A stretch of DNA of 64,000 nucleotides, taken from NCBI GenBank assembly GCA_942493315.1, contig OW818690.1:1364001-1428000 (forward strand), given 5' to 3'. Position 1 is the stretch's first letter, and each line of letters starts with the position of its first letter. A program made the translations under genes and the position numbers. Below are positions 42,108 through 50,755 of this stretch, in pieces. The DNA is from UBA5429 sp942493315 (GTDB lineage: Bacteria; Bacteroidota; Bacteroidia; Bacteroidales; WCHB1-69). The notes beneath the pieces were generated by a model. The model saw only the letters and a program-made list of their open reading frames with translations. It was not told where the DNA came from and searched no databases.

Positions 42108-43099
42108 TGACCAATACCCCTTTTTATTCATTTAAAACCAGGAGAAAAATCATCCGTTTTATGCGAACACCGATGATTCACAAAACAACCTCTTTTTTAA
42201 AAAAACTGGTGGTTCCCGGTTTCCAAAATGTACCTTTTTGGGATGTAATGAAGTTTTTTCTGGAATCTTTGTTTAAAGGGATTTTATTTCAAAGGGCTGC
42301 GGCCATGACTTACTATATTTTTGCTACGGCAATACCTATGTTGATGGCATTAGTTGCAACTATTTCATTTTTAGGAGGCTCCTTTCATGCCACCATGCTG
42401 GATATGTTGCAATCTATGATTCCACCCTATCTGTGGCCCACCATTTCGGAAATTGTCAATTCCCTCATTTTACAACAAAATAGTGCGATTCTTTATGTAT
42501 CAATAGGATTGGGCATTTATCTCTCTTTTTTAAGTATCAATTCAATAGTAACAACATTAAATATCAGCTATTTTCATGTAGAACAAAGATCTTTTCTGAA
42601 ACAATTGCCGATCAGTTTTATTATGGTGATTGTATTTTTAATTATCATCATTGCCTCATCTGCCATATTGATTGGTGCTTCTTTGTTGATTAGCAATTTA
42701 ACAAAACATTTTGGGGCTTCAGCTACCTTTTATACCACCTCAATATCCATATTTAAATGGGGTTCTCTATTCTCTTTGATGTATCTTTTACTTTCAGCCT
42801 TATTCTATTTTGCCCCTTATAAAAAAGAGTATTTTAAATTTTTTTCTGCCGGTTCTACATTTTCCTCCATCATGTTGGTTATTTTATTAAAAGGGATCAA
42901 CTACTATTTTGCCAATTTTTCATCCTATAATGCCGTTTATGGTTCTATTGGGGCTATTTTACTGATCTTAATCTGGATCAACTGGAGTTGCGTAGTGGTG
43001 TTGATTGGATTTGATCTGAATGTAAGCATCTCGTTAGCGCAACATAACAGAAAAAACAAAGGGGATGACCTTAAAATTATTAGTTCACTAGAGAATTAA
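42107..43099 (+). CDS. YihY/BrkB-family inner membrane protein
   Basis: 330 residues with about six transmembrane helices. Signatures are LFQRAAAMTYYIFATAIPMLMALVATISFLG near the N-terminus and FAPYKKEYFKFFSAGSTFSSIMLVILLKG, YFANFSSYNAVYGSIGAILLILIWINWSCVVVLIGFDLN near the C-terminus, all typical of YihY. Members have been called RNase BN or BrkB in the past, but that naming is not supported; the function is uncertain, perhaps envelope-related export. The start shares a base with the nadC stop, and lpxB follows after seven bases. Confidence 0.88.
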   Translation: MTNTPFYSFKTRRKIIRFMRTPMIHKTTSFLKKLVVPGFQNVPFWDVMKFFLESLFKGILFQRAAAMTYYIFATAIPMLMALVATISFLGGSFHATMLDMLQSMIPPYLWPTISEIVNSLILQQNSAILYVSIGLGIYLSFLSINSIVTTLNISYFHVEQRSFLKQLPISFIMVIVFLIIIIASSAILIGASLLISNLTKHFGASATFYTTSISIFKWGSLFSLMYLLLSALFYFAPYKKEYFKFFSAGSTFSSIMLVILLKGINYYFANFSSYNAVYGSIGAILLILIWINWSCVVVLIGFDLNVSISLAQHNRKNKGDDLKIISSLEN

Positions 43100-43106
43100 C
43101 ATTACT

Positions 43107-44234
43107 ATGAAATATTATATCATTGCCGGTGAAGCCTCCGGTGACCTATTAGGATCCTATTTGATGAAAGAGATCAAAAAAAATGATCCGGAAGCTGATT
43201 TTTTAATTTGGGGAGGAGATTTGATGGAAGCTCAGGGTGGAACTCTGATCAAACACTACAAAGAGTTGGCATTCATGGGGTTTTGGGAAGTGGCTATCCA
43301 TTTAAAAACGATTTTAAAAAATATTTCTGTTTGTAAAATCGATCTGTTATTATATGAACCGGATGTGGTGATTTTGATCGATTATCCCGGATTCAATATG
43401 AAAATTGCCCAATTTGCCCGTGAAAATGGGTTTAAAGTGGTGCATTATGTGTCCCCTTCGGTGTGGGCATGGAAAAAAAACAGAGTTTTTAAAATCAAAA
43501 GAGATGTCAATTTACTTTTATCGATACTCCCTTTTGAAACTGAGTTTTATGCAAAATATGGGTATGAAGTTGCCTATATTGGCCATCCTTTGTTGGATGT
43601 GATTCAGGATCAGAAAGAGGGGTATGGAACGATTGAAGACTTCAGAAAACAACATTCTTTGGATGATCGTCCCATAATTGCCATTTTACCTGGAAGCAGA
43701 AAACAAGAATTGGTGAGGATATTGCCCGAAATGTTAAAAGTGATTGATTTGTATCCTGACTATCAGTTTGTGATCTCTAAAGTGAAATGGCAACCGGAAG
43801 AGTTGTATCATAAATTGCTAAAAAATAGACAGATAACATTGATAGAAGGGAATACTTATCCATTGTTACATCATGCAACAGCTGCATTAGTAACCTCCGG
43901 AACCGCAACATTGGAAACCGCTTTAATAGACACTCCTCAGGTTGTTTGTTACAAAACAAGCGGATTATCTTACCGAATTGCTAAAATGGTAGTGGGAAAA
44001 GATCTGAAATATATCTCTCTAGTCAATCTGATTATGGATGAACCGATAGTAAGTGAGTTGATCCAGAGTGATATGAACACCAAAAGGGTCTGCAAAGAGC
44101 TCGATTTGATTTTAAAAGATCAGGAAAACATCCAAAAAATGAAAAGTGGGTATGCTGCTTTACGGGATAAATTAGGAAACAGCGGAGCCTCAGCCAAAGG
44201 AGCAGAGTTGATTGATCAATTGTTGAAAAAGTAA
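43107..44234 (+). CDS. lpxB: Lipid-A-disaccharide synthase
   Basis: 375 residues, full length. The N-terminal MKYYIIAGEASGDLLGSYLMKEI and the motifs GWGG-like IWGGDLMEAQGG, FMGFWEV, VILIDYPGFNMKIAQFARENG, HYVSPSVWAWKKNRVFKIK, FYAKYGYEVAYIGHPLLD, AILPGSRKQEL and VTSGTATLETALIDTPQVVCYK are those of the GT-B glycosyltransferase LpxB. It condenses UDP-2,3-diacylglucosamine with lipid X to form the lipid A disaccharide. It is the last gene of the folP-lpxB run. Confidence 0.97.
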   Translation: MKYYIIAGEASGDLLGSYLMKEIKKNDPEADFLIWGGDLMEAQGGTLIKHYKELAFMGFWEVAIHLKTILKNISVCKIDLLLYEPDVVILIDYPGFNMKIAQFARENGFKVVHYVSPSVWAWKKNRVFKIKRDVNLLLSILPFETEFYAKYGYEVAYIGHPLLDVIQDQKEGYGTIEDFRKQHSLDDRPIIAILPGSRKQELVRILPEMLKVIDLYPDYQFVISKVKWQPEELYHKLLKNRQITLIEGNTYPLLHHATAALVTSGTATLETALIDTPQVVCYKTSGLSYRIAKMVVGKDLKYISLVNLIMDEPIVSELIQSDMNTKRVCKELDLILKDQENIQKMKSGYAALRDKLGNSGASAKGAELIDQLLKK

Positions 44235-44238
44235 ATAA

Positions 44239-44536
44239 TCAATAAACATTTATAATTTTTGAACTTTTAAAATTCCATTTATTATTTACTTTTTCATAGA
44301 TTGTTTCTCCCATTGCATAAGAAATATAAAAATAGATAATAGCCTGATCTCTTTTTTCATTAAAGTAAATAATTTTTATTTCCGGAAATGATAACAATAA
44401 AACATTAAAATAATCGTGTGTTTTTGCTGTTTTAATAAATGGTGATATCCAAACATAGAATTCACAATCGGTTTTGAGAGAAACATTAAAAAGTGAATAG
44501 AATAAGCATAAGACAAATTGCAATAGATATAATCAT
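44239..44536 (-). pseudogene. Small exported protein gene with a probable +1 homopolymer frameshift
   Basis: The ATG at 44536 gives MIISIAICLMLILFTF, a signal-peptide-like start that then meets TAA. In the next frame the text continues NVSLKTDCEFYVWISPFIKTAKT, then EKRDQAIIYFYISYAMGETIYEKVNNKWNF to the stop at 44239. Removing one T from a run of five joins the two parts into about 98 residues (298 bases, one over a multiple of three). The C-terminus (ETIYEKVNNKW) resembles small periplasmic proteins with a beta meander. Family unknown. A sequencing indel is as likely as a true mutation. Confidence 0.45.
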
Positions 44537-44555
44537 TTTTTTAGGATGAACCCAT

Positions 44556-46919
44556 TTATTTTTGAATGATAAGTTTTTGATTTTGCGTCCATTTTGTTGT
44601 TTTAATTGAAACCAAATAGAACCCGTTGCTTAATTCACTAATATTAATGTTTTGTTGATTTTGTTTAAGAATGTCTGATTTAATTAATGAACCAAAAATA
44701 TTGTAGATATTTATTTTAGTTTCATCATTAGGAATATCAGAACAATCTATTGTAATTGTTTCTTTAGCAGGATTTGGATAAATACTAAAAGTATTTGTAA
44801 TATTTATTAATTCATCAACACTTACTGGATAGTTATAGTATCTCACTGTAGATTTATTTGCGGCCGCACCATCCTTATACATCACGTAAGGCATGTTTTG
44901 ATAAGAGGTAATTGCACAATTACTACTTAAAGCATTCGAAAAACCGATAGGTCCAATATAATTCCAATTCCCATTTAAATAACTCATTGCAGAAACAGAA
45001 CTTGTATGATTAAAGTCAACAAAAGTTACGAATAAGGCACCAGCATCATTTATTGTCATTTTAACTTCATCTACTTCACCGTTTGCAATATTTGCACCAA
45101 TACTTTCCCATGTTGTTCCATTATACTCATAAGCATCTAAAAAGACACTTGTTCCTGTTTCTCGAGCAAGAGAAACATATAATTGTTGTGTATTTTTATT
45201 AATGACAATATTTTGATAGTAATTTACCTGAGTACTTGAAACACTTGATCCACCCAAAATTGACCAGGATGTTCCATCCCATGAACTAACAGTGGGAACT
45301 CTTCCATTTGAATAATTATTCCATAAAACATTTACATGTCCATTTGTTTTATTTACCACCAAATCATTCCAAACAGCCACACTATTACCCGAAAAAGTAG
45401 TATTGCCAAGTTTTACCCAAGTTGTACCATTATAAGTATAACAGCTTCCTTTAGAACCATCATTAACATCTTGACAAGCTATATATGGATGGTCATTAGC
45501 ATCTAAATCAAACCCAAATTGAACAATCCCATTGGATGGGAAATTACCTATTTGCGTCCATGCGCCAGAAGTATATTTTTTTACAAAAACTTCACTGGGT
45601 GTACTTGAATAAGCAACATAAGGAGTTACACCATCTGATCCGATACAAATATGTCCTACCGACCCTGTTCCATTAAGATTACCATAATTTACCCAACTGC
45701 CATTAACAGTTTTACAATAAACATCACAAACATCATTATATCCTATAAAAGCATAAAGTACTCCATTCATATCAGCAACAATTCCCATATTATTATCAAT
45801 ATTTGCAAATCCTTGAGTTCCTTCTAACATCCAACTACCAGTAAAGCCAGAATTTACGGTTATTGTATAACTTAAGGTATCAGAACGTGTACCATCACTT
45901 ACCATTATTTCAACAGGGAAGTTTCCTGTACTTGTGGGAGTCCCAGTAAGAGTTATTTTTGTATGAATCATACCTAATCTCGATTGTGGAGAGATGGAGA
46001 TCCATGAAGGTAAGTTTAATGCTGTTATGGTAAGATTTTCATCATTCGGGTCGGTTGTGTACGCATCAAAGATATATGTAGAACCTACATTTGCAATAGT
46101 TATTGGGTGAGATATAAACAAAGGTTTTGCATTGCTATTTCCATCTAAATAGGGACTTTTTCCAGCATTATCAATACTATTATCAGGTTTGATTAATAAT
46201 CCAATAACTCTTATATACTCTTCATTCCATGTTATTGGAATGGTATATGTGAAAATAAAACTAGCAGTATCTCCAGATACCATTGATGAAGGAATACTTC
46301 CAGTCTGACCATTATAACCACCAAGCAATGCTCTCCCTACATGGTTGTAGGCTATCATTGATGCTGGTATTGAATTTGGTAAAATTTCAAACCCTCCTAA
46401 AGTTCCACTTCCTCCTCCACTGTACACGTTGCTTTGATTATATTGAGGGGAAGGCCCTGTAATACCATCTTCAGTAATAATGGCACCTAATCTATAATTA
46501 CCACTTACAGCAGTAGTGAATGATGCTTTAACTCTTACTGTTAATAAACGAGTACTATAATCAAAATTGGTAAAAACATCTATATCTGCAGAGGGAGTCG
46601 TGTTAAATGCTGATGCAACAGCAGAAAACCAACTATTCGTTGGTTCCGCAGACCCACCACGGTTTATTAATGCTGATGGAGCCGATGTAAGGCCACTGGC
46701 AGTTGAATAAATATTATTTTCCATCTCATCATTCGTATGAATGGCAACTCCAATAAAATTTGGATAGACCTTTGTTAAAGAATCTATATAGTATGTACCT
46801 CTTGGACAATATTGGCACCAGGATCCTGTTAATTCTTCAAGTAATACATATTTAGATTGAGCATTTGTTGAAAAAGTAGTAAAAACTAATACAATTAGGA
46901 TTATTAATTTGTTTTTCAT
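44556..46919 (-). CDS. Omp28-like thioredoxin-fold protein with beta-rich region and T9SS sorting domain
   Basis: 787 residues. The signal peptide MKNKLIILIVLVFTTFSTNA is followed by YVLLEELTGSWCQYCPRGTYYIDSL, a thioredoxin-like CxxC (C35, C38) of the Omp28-related kind. A cadherin/Ig-like segment follows near residues 270-355 (LSYTITVNSG). Next comes a long region of repeated SWDG/YNGTTW-like strands (about 370-690) that looks like a beta-propeller with six or more blades. The last ~75 residues (SIYPNPAKETITID, NIYNIFGSLIKSDIL, FYLVSIKTTKWTQNQKLIIQK) are a type A T9SS sorting domain. It is secreted or surface-attached; a redox or disulfide role for CxxC is inference. Confidence 0.85.
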   Translation of the reverse strand: MKNKLIILIVLVFTTFSTNAQSKYVLLEELTGSWCQYCPRGTYYIDSLTKVYPNFIGVAIHTNDEMENNIYSTASGLTSAPSALINRGGSAEPTNSWFSAVASAFNTTPSADIDVFTNFDYSTRLLTVRVKASFTTAVSGNYRLGAIITEDGITGPSPQYNQSNVYSGGGSGTLGGFEILPNSIPASMIAYNHVGRALLGGYNGQTGSIPSSMVSGDTASFIFTYTIPITWNEEYIRVIGLLIKPDNSIDNAGKSPYLDGNSNAKPLFISHPITIANVGSTYIFDAYTTDPNDENLTITALNLPSWISISPQSRLGMIHTKITLTGTPTSTGNFPVEIMVSDGTRSDTLSYTITVNSGFTGSWMLEGTQGFANIDNNMGIVADMNGVLYAFIGYNDVCDVYCKTVNGSWVNYGNLNGTGSVGHICIGSDGVTPYVAYSSTPSEVFVKKYTSGAWTQIGNFPSNGIVQFGFDLDANDHPYIACQDVNDGSKGSCYTYNGTTWVKLGNTTFSGNSVAVWNDLVVNKTNGHVNVLWNNYSNGRVPTVSSWDGTSWSILGGSSVSSTQVNYYQNIVINKNTQQLYVSLARETGTSVFLDAYEYNGTTWESIGANIANGEVDEVKMTINDAGALFVTFVDFNHTSSVSAMSYLNGNWNYIGPIGFSNALSSNCAITSYQNMPYVMYKDGAAANKSTVRYYNYPVSVDELINITNTFSIYPNPAKETITIDCSDIPNDETKINIYNIFGSLIKSDILKQNQQNINISELSNGFYLVSIKTTKWTQNQKLIIQK

Positions 46920-47065
46920 TTTTTTTAAATTTATGGGTTTATGTTATTTGTGGATTTGCAGAAAGATTCATCCAAATAACAACTAAACTTCAATTTTTTT
47001 AATTCATAAATTAACTTTGATTTGTTCGTAAAGAATTGAAATACATAGTTGTTACTTAAACATTG

Positions 47066-47073
47066 CAAATGTA
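47066..47073 (-). promoter_or_regulatory. Candidate -7 element of the Omp28-like gene (TACATTTG)
   Basis: The minus strand reads TACATTTG about 146 bases before the ATG at 46919. The rest of 46920-47156 holds no convincing gene; an overlapping reading of about 100 codons conflicts with the AraC gene and lacks family support. Confidence 0.35.
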
Positions 47074-47156
47074 TATCATTAATAAACACTACAATGCTCC
47101 AAAACAGTAAATTACCGCTCTTAAATTTTTTTAATGCAAAGATTAATAATTCTTTT

Positions 47157-48161
47157 TTACAAATTAATCTTTGTAGATAGATGTTTTTTGGATTCATGGG
47201 GCAGAAATCCAAACTGCTTATGAAAAGCTTCTGAAAACTTGCCTGCATGTATGTATCCCACTTTCATTGATACTTCGGATATAGTCATTTTACCGGTTTC
47301 CAGTAAATGAAGGGCCTGCCTCATCCTTGAAGTTTGAAAATTCTGATATACCGACTGCCCAAATACTTGCTTGAAAAGTTTCTGAAATTTACTTTCACTC
47401 ATATTTGCAATTTTTGCAAGTTCTTCAATTGAAGGACATGGCATTGAAAAATCGAGAATCATTGTCTGTTGTGCATTAAATATTCTATCAAGATCTGAGT
47501 AATGAAACTTTTGATAGGAACTTTGCTCCCTGTTAGCAATCCTTGAAAAAAAATTTTCAACCAACTGTAGGGTGCAATAAAGTAATTTTATTGATAGAAA
47601 ACCTGAGTTTGACTTAGCATGAAAAATATCCTTAATAACACTTAACGATTTTGAGTCCATATATTCAAAAAGGTAAACAGGATTATTTTGTTCCAACAAA
47701 TATTTAATTAACGTTCTTTCATTATCATTGCTGATATCAAAATGTTGCTCAATCCAATTCTTATGGATCACAATTTTAGCACCTATTTGTTTTGTAACTG
47801 GCCAGATAAACGAGGCTTTAATATGGGATGATGCTAGAAAGATACCATCAAAAACAGCTGAACCATATATATTGATTGGAATTCCAGAATGAACAGAAAT
47901 GTCAATTCCGGAAATATCAAGATTTATAATAAAATAGGTTTCATCCTTATTGGGCAACCGAGTCACTTTAATTTTTTGCTGCGCATGAGTCTCATAAACA
48001 TACAGAAACAATCCATCTGCTAGTTCATAAAACTCCATATAACCTTTTACAAGATCGTTATCATAACACCATTTATTTTGTTTAATTTCGCCTCCCAAAT
48101 AAGCTGACAATTGTTTGAATTCGCTTAAAGGATGTCCCAGTTGGTATTTAACAGTTTTCAT
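47157..48161 (-). CDS. AraC-family transcriptional regulator
   Basis: 334 residues. The C-terminal ~100 residues form the double helix-turn-helix: PSIEELAKIANMSESKFQKLFKQVFGQSVYQNFQTSRMRQALHLLETGKMTISEVSMKVGYIHAGKFSEAFHKQFGFLPHESKK. The N-terminal ~200 residues are a ligand or dimerisation region of unknown kind. It has no paired enzyme gene; the Omp28/T9SS gene lies downstream in the same direction and is a possible target (inference). A -7 element at 48311-48318 would give a 150-base leader. Confidence 0.93.
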   Translation of the reverse strand: MKTVKYQLGHPLSEFKQLSAYLGGEIKQNKWCYDNDLVKGYMEFYELADGLFLYVYETHAQQKIKVTRLPNKDETYFIINLDISGIDISVHSGIPINIYGSAVFDGIFLASSHIKASFIWPVTKQIGAKIVIHKNWIEQHFDISNDNERTLIKYLLEQNNPVYLFEYMDSKSLSVIKDIFHAKSNSGFLSIKLLYCTLQLVENFFSRIANREQSSYQKFHYSDLDRIFNAQQTMILDFSMPCPSIEELAKIANMSESKFQKLFKQVFGQSVYQNFQTSRMRQALHLLETGKMTISEVSMKVGYIHAGKFSEAFHKQFGFLPHESKKHLSTKINL

Positions 48162-48310
48162 ATTTTTCTTTATTTATTCCATTATTAAAAAATATTTATA
48201 GACAATGCAAAATAATTTTTTTTGCGTTTTGTTTGAAACTCTCATTCGTTATTCGAATTTTAGATCAGTTTATTTTTTGAATACTTATGAATTCTGTTGT
48301 CTTTCAACTG

Positions 48311-48318
48311 CAAATATA
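48311..48318 (-). promoter_or_regulatory. -7 promoter element of the AraC regulator gene (TATATTTG)
   Basis: The minus strand reads TATATTTG, about 150 bases before the ATG at 48161. Confidence 0.45.
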
Positions 48319-48359
48319 GGAAAAGGTTTTGACATATCATTTTTTTTAAAATCGGTATG

Positions 48360-48650
48360 AGGGTAGGGTTGTGTGTTTGGAGATCACGGGACGCCCAAAG
48401 GCGAATGTAAATTGGACTAGAGACTGATGACAGGAGACTGGAAAAGTTCGACGTTCGACGTTAAACGTTCGACGAGGTTAGTTTGAAATTGTACAAAATT
48501 TTTCATATTTCATTTTTCATATTTCATTTTTCATTATTGATTTTTCATTATTCATTATTCATTCGTCTGTGGTCCGTAGTCCGTTGTCTGTAGTCTTCTA
48601 TATCGGAGCGTTATATTGGTAGCCAAATGAATAAACCGACCAAACGATCC
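48360..48650. repeat. Island of short repeated words, no gene
   Basis: No coding sequence is seen between 48162 and 49021. This part contains TTCGACG three times with AACGTT palindromes (48447-48475), TTTCATATTTCATTTTTCATT-like words (48502-48560), and CTGTnGTCCGTAGTCCG-type words (48565-48595). The composition differs from both neighbours. Similar word islands lie at 32.7 kb and 51.6 kb. Confidence 0.6.
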
Positions 48651-48671
48651 CGCTCCAGCGGAGCGTTTTTT
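48651..48671 (+). terminator. Orphan intrinsic terminator
   Basis: CGCTCC-agc-GGAGCG followed by six Ts on the plus strand. No plus-strand gene ends here, so it terminates an unrecognised transcript, is a remnant, or is part of the repeat island. Confidence 0.55.
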
Positions 48672-48743
48672 GAATACACCCTCATTTAATTTTTCTTATT
48701 TACTTAATAATAAGATAGATGCTCATTCCCATCCTTTGGAGGG

Positions 48744-48904
48744 GTGCCGAAGGCGGGGTGGTTCAATGATCAAATTTGCAACATTTTTATCGCTGAGTCC
48801 GCAGGAACCGCGGAGGTTTTTTCATGGTGCCCTCTGTGATATTTTACTTGGTGTCCATGGTGTTAAAATAAAACACCATATTTATTAAAAAAGTTGTATA
48901 TTTG
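48744..48904 (+). repeat. Interspersed repeat, copy A, ending in a promoter-like TATATTTG
   Basis: 161 bases, closely matching copy B (49685-49836). The shared blocks are GTGCCGAAGGC, GGTGGTTCAATGATC, AAATTTGCAACATTTTTATCGC, GCCCTCTGTGATAT, GTGTCC, TAAAATAAAACACCA and TTTATTAAAAAA. It ends in TATATTTG (48897-48904), a -7 promoter match, 117 bases before the ATG of the exported protein at 49022. Confidence 0.85.
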
Positions 48905-49021
48905 AGCACTAAAAAACAAAATCACTGTTTTCAACTGAAAGGCTGAATTCTGCGTTTAAGTTGATAAATGAAAATAATAACAAAGAAAAAACTATCCAAA
49001 CTAAGGGAGACATTATACATT

Positions 49022-49630
49022 ATGGTAAAATTTAAACTAATATTTTTTTTAAGCTTTTCTTTTTTTAACATATTTGCTTTTGCACAATATAATTATGAAA
49101 TTAAAATTATTGAAAGTGACACTTTGTTTTCTTCAGATTCATCCTATCATGTTATTTACAAGGATAATTATTATTTTTTAAAAGAGTCAAGAAAAAGGGA
49201 TTCAAAAAAGAGATATTATGCGCTTAGAGATTTTGAAATTTATAAATCTATAGATTTAGATACGATAAACTATGATACATTAAATTCAAATTTTAAAGTA
49301 ATTGAAATAGTCGAACACCCTTATAATTACAAAGCTTTACATACAAAATTCATAAAATTTAATTCTTATATCATCACATTAGAAAAAGAGTATTCTGATA
49401 ATAAATATTACTATCTGATTCTTTTTAACTATACTACTGAAAAAAATCCAGTATTAGAAGTTGGGAAAATATATAATCTTACTTTAAAAGCTGTGTTTAA
49501 TGAAGATTTTTCCAACGCCATATTTTATTCGTTTTCTAGTGATTATATTATCAAAAATTATCTTGTTTGTAGTTTTTGTTTACAATATATGAACTTACAT
49601 ACACTTGTTGAATTTAAAGGATTAAAATAA
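49022..49630 (+). CDS. Hypothetical exported protein in the Rhs cassette island
   Basis: 202 residues from the ATG at 49022, giving a signal peptide MVKFKLIFFLSFSFFNIFAFAQ. The mature part is strongly AT-rich, rich in Tyr, Asp and Lys, and mostly beta (YNYEIKIIESDTLF, YYALRDFEIYKSIDLDTINYD). A cysteine pair is near the C-terminus (LVCSFCLQYM). I do not recognise the family. It is bracketed by repeat copies A and B. It resembles in size, composition and export the protein at 50756-51304, so it may be an orphan immunity protein of an Rhs toxin (inference). Confidence 0.6.
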   Translation: MVKFKLIFFLSFSFFNIFAFAQYNYEIKIIESDTLFSSDSSYHVIYKDNYYFLKESRKRDSKKRYYALRDFEIYKSIDLDTINYDTLNSNFKVIEIVEHPYNYKALHTKFIKFNSYIITLEKEYSDNKYYYLILFNYTTEKNPVLEVGKIYNLTLKAVFNEDFSNAIFYSFSSDYIIKNYLVCSFCLQYMNLHTLVEFKGLK

Positions 49631-49684
49631 TATCATGGTTCCCTTTTTTAAATACAACAAAAATAAGATAATGAACGCATTCCC

Positions 49685-49836
49685 GTGCCGAAGGCAGGGT
49701 GGTTCAATGATCAAATTTGCAACATTTTTATCGCAGAGGCCGCTGAGAAATTTTATATTGCCCTCTGTGATATATTTTCTTCGTGTCCTTGGAGGTAAAA
49801 TAAAACACCACATTTATTAAAAAAATTGTATATTTG
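49685..49836 (+). repeat. Interspersed repeat, copy B, ending in a promoter-like TATATTTG
   Basis: 152 bases matching copy A block for block, with the CGCnGAG region slightly shorter. It ends in TATATTTG (49829-49836), 30 bases before the ATG of the Rhs module at 49867, so it may drive it. Confidence 0.85.
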
Positions 49837-49866
49837 TCGCATGTAAATCGACATTGAAATACTCTA

Positions 49867-50751
49867 ATGAACATAAACGGAAATTGGATGAATTTTTCTT
49901 ATATGGATAATCCAAGATTATATGGAAGCGGTAACGCCATCCAACACCTCCACTATTTGCCATTCGGTGAAGACTGGGTTGACCAACGCAACTCTTCCTG
50001 GTCTGCCCCATACACCTTCTCCGGTAAAGAGAAAGATGCCGAAACCGGGTACGGGTACTTTGGAGCTCGCTACTACGACAGCGGTTTGAGTATTTGGCTC
50101 TCTGTTGACCCGATGAGTGATAAGTACCCCAGCATGTCACCGTATAACTATTGCGCAAATAATCCGGTGATTTTAGTGGATCCGGATGGGAGGAAGATTG
50201 TTCCTACTTCAGATTTTTTATCAAATTGTGGATTTGCATATTCCGGGTTACAATATAATTCAATTTATTTATCTCTAACTTCTGGATGTAATAATGAAAA
50301 TAATAATGTTTTCTTTGATTTTGATCCTACCGATAATGAATCTTCATACGGCCAAACAAAAGAATGTTCTAATGCCAATAAAACTAAATGGGATTTGTAT
50401 ATTTCTTTAAACAAGAATAGAAGACAATCAGAAATAGGACAAGTTAAAACAATTTTACATGAATTAATTCATGTAAATAATAAACTAACAGGACAAGCAG
50501 ATAATCAAGATCATTCTGGATTCGATCATGAAACAGTATTAGCTGGCTTAATTGAATATAATGAAACTTTTAATAAAGGCTATTCCCGAGATCAATTAGA
50601 GATTATCTCATGGAGTGGTTGCGAAAATTCTCCTGAATTTATACAATATATAACTGATAGAGCTCAAGCTAAAGATTCGACTTATGAATTAGAATATTAT
50701 TTTTGGCATCGAGATTGTCGATCAATTTGTGAAACTATTGAAGAAAATTAA
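49867..50751 (+). CDS. Orphan Rhs C-terminal module: core end plus HELIH metalloprotease-like tail
   Basis: 294 residues. Residues ~18-118 are the end of an Rhs/YD-repeat core: LHYLPFGEDW, YTFSGKEKDAETGYGYFGARYYDSG, WLSVDPMSDKYPSMSPYNYCANNPVILVDPDGR. After the DPDGR boundary the sequence becomes variable (toxin-like), with a zinc-peptidase motif HELIH (ILHELIHVNNKL) and DHETVLAG further on, where a third ligand could lie. The rest of an Rhs protein (usually over 1000 residues) is missing, and an in-frame stop lies just upstream of the ATG. It could be a silent toxin cassette awaiting recombination, or a decayed end. The next gene overlaps and is a candidate immunity gene. Confidence 0.75.
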   Translation: MNINGNWMNFSYMDNPRLYGSGNAIQHLHYLPFGEDWVDQRNSSWSAPYTFSGKEKDAETGYGYFGARYYDSGLSIWLSVDPMSDKYPSMSPYNYCANNPVILVDPDGRKIVPTSDFLSNCGFAYSGLQYNSIYLSLTSGCNNENNNVFFDFDPTDNESSYGQTKECSNANKTKWDLYISLNKNRRQSEIGQVKTILHELIHVNNKLTGQADNQDHSGFDHETVLAGLIEYNETFNKGYSRDQLEIISWSGCENSPEFIQYITDRAQAKDSTYELEYYFWHRDCRSICETIEEN

Positions 50752-50755
50752 AAAT

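Noticed and set aside
46931..47248. A ~105-codon minus-strand frame between the Omp28-like and AraC genes
   Set aside because: It overlaps the well-supported C-terminus of the AraC regulator in another frame and has no recognisable features.
48670..48888. Short plus-strand frame inside repeat copy A (a similar one lies in copy B at 49635-49820)
   Set aside because: Both frames fall within the interspersed repeat and reflect its sequence; they have no start site and the two differ at the ends.
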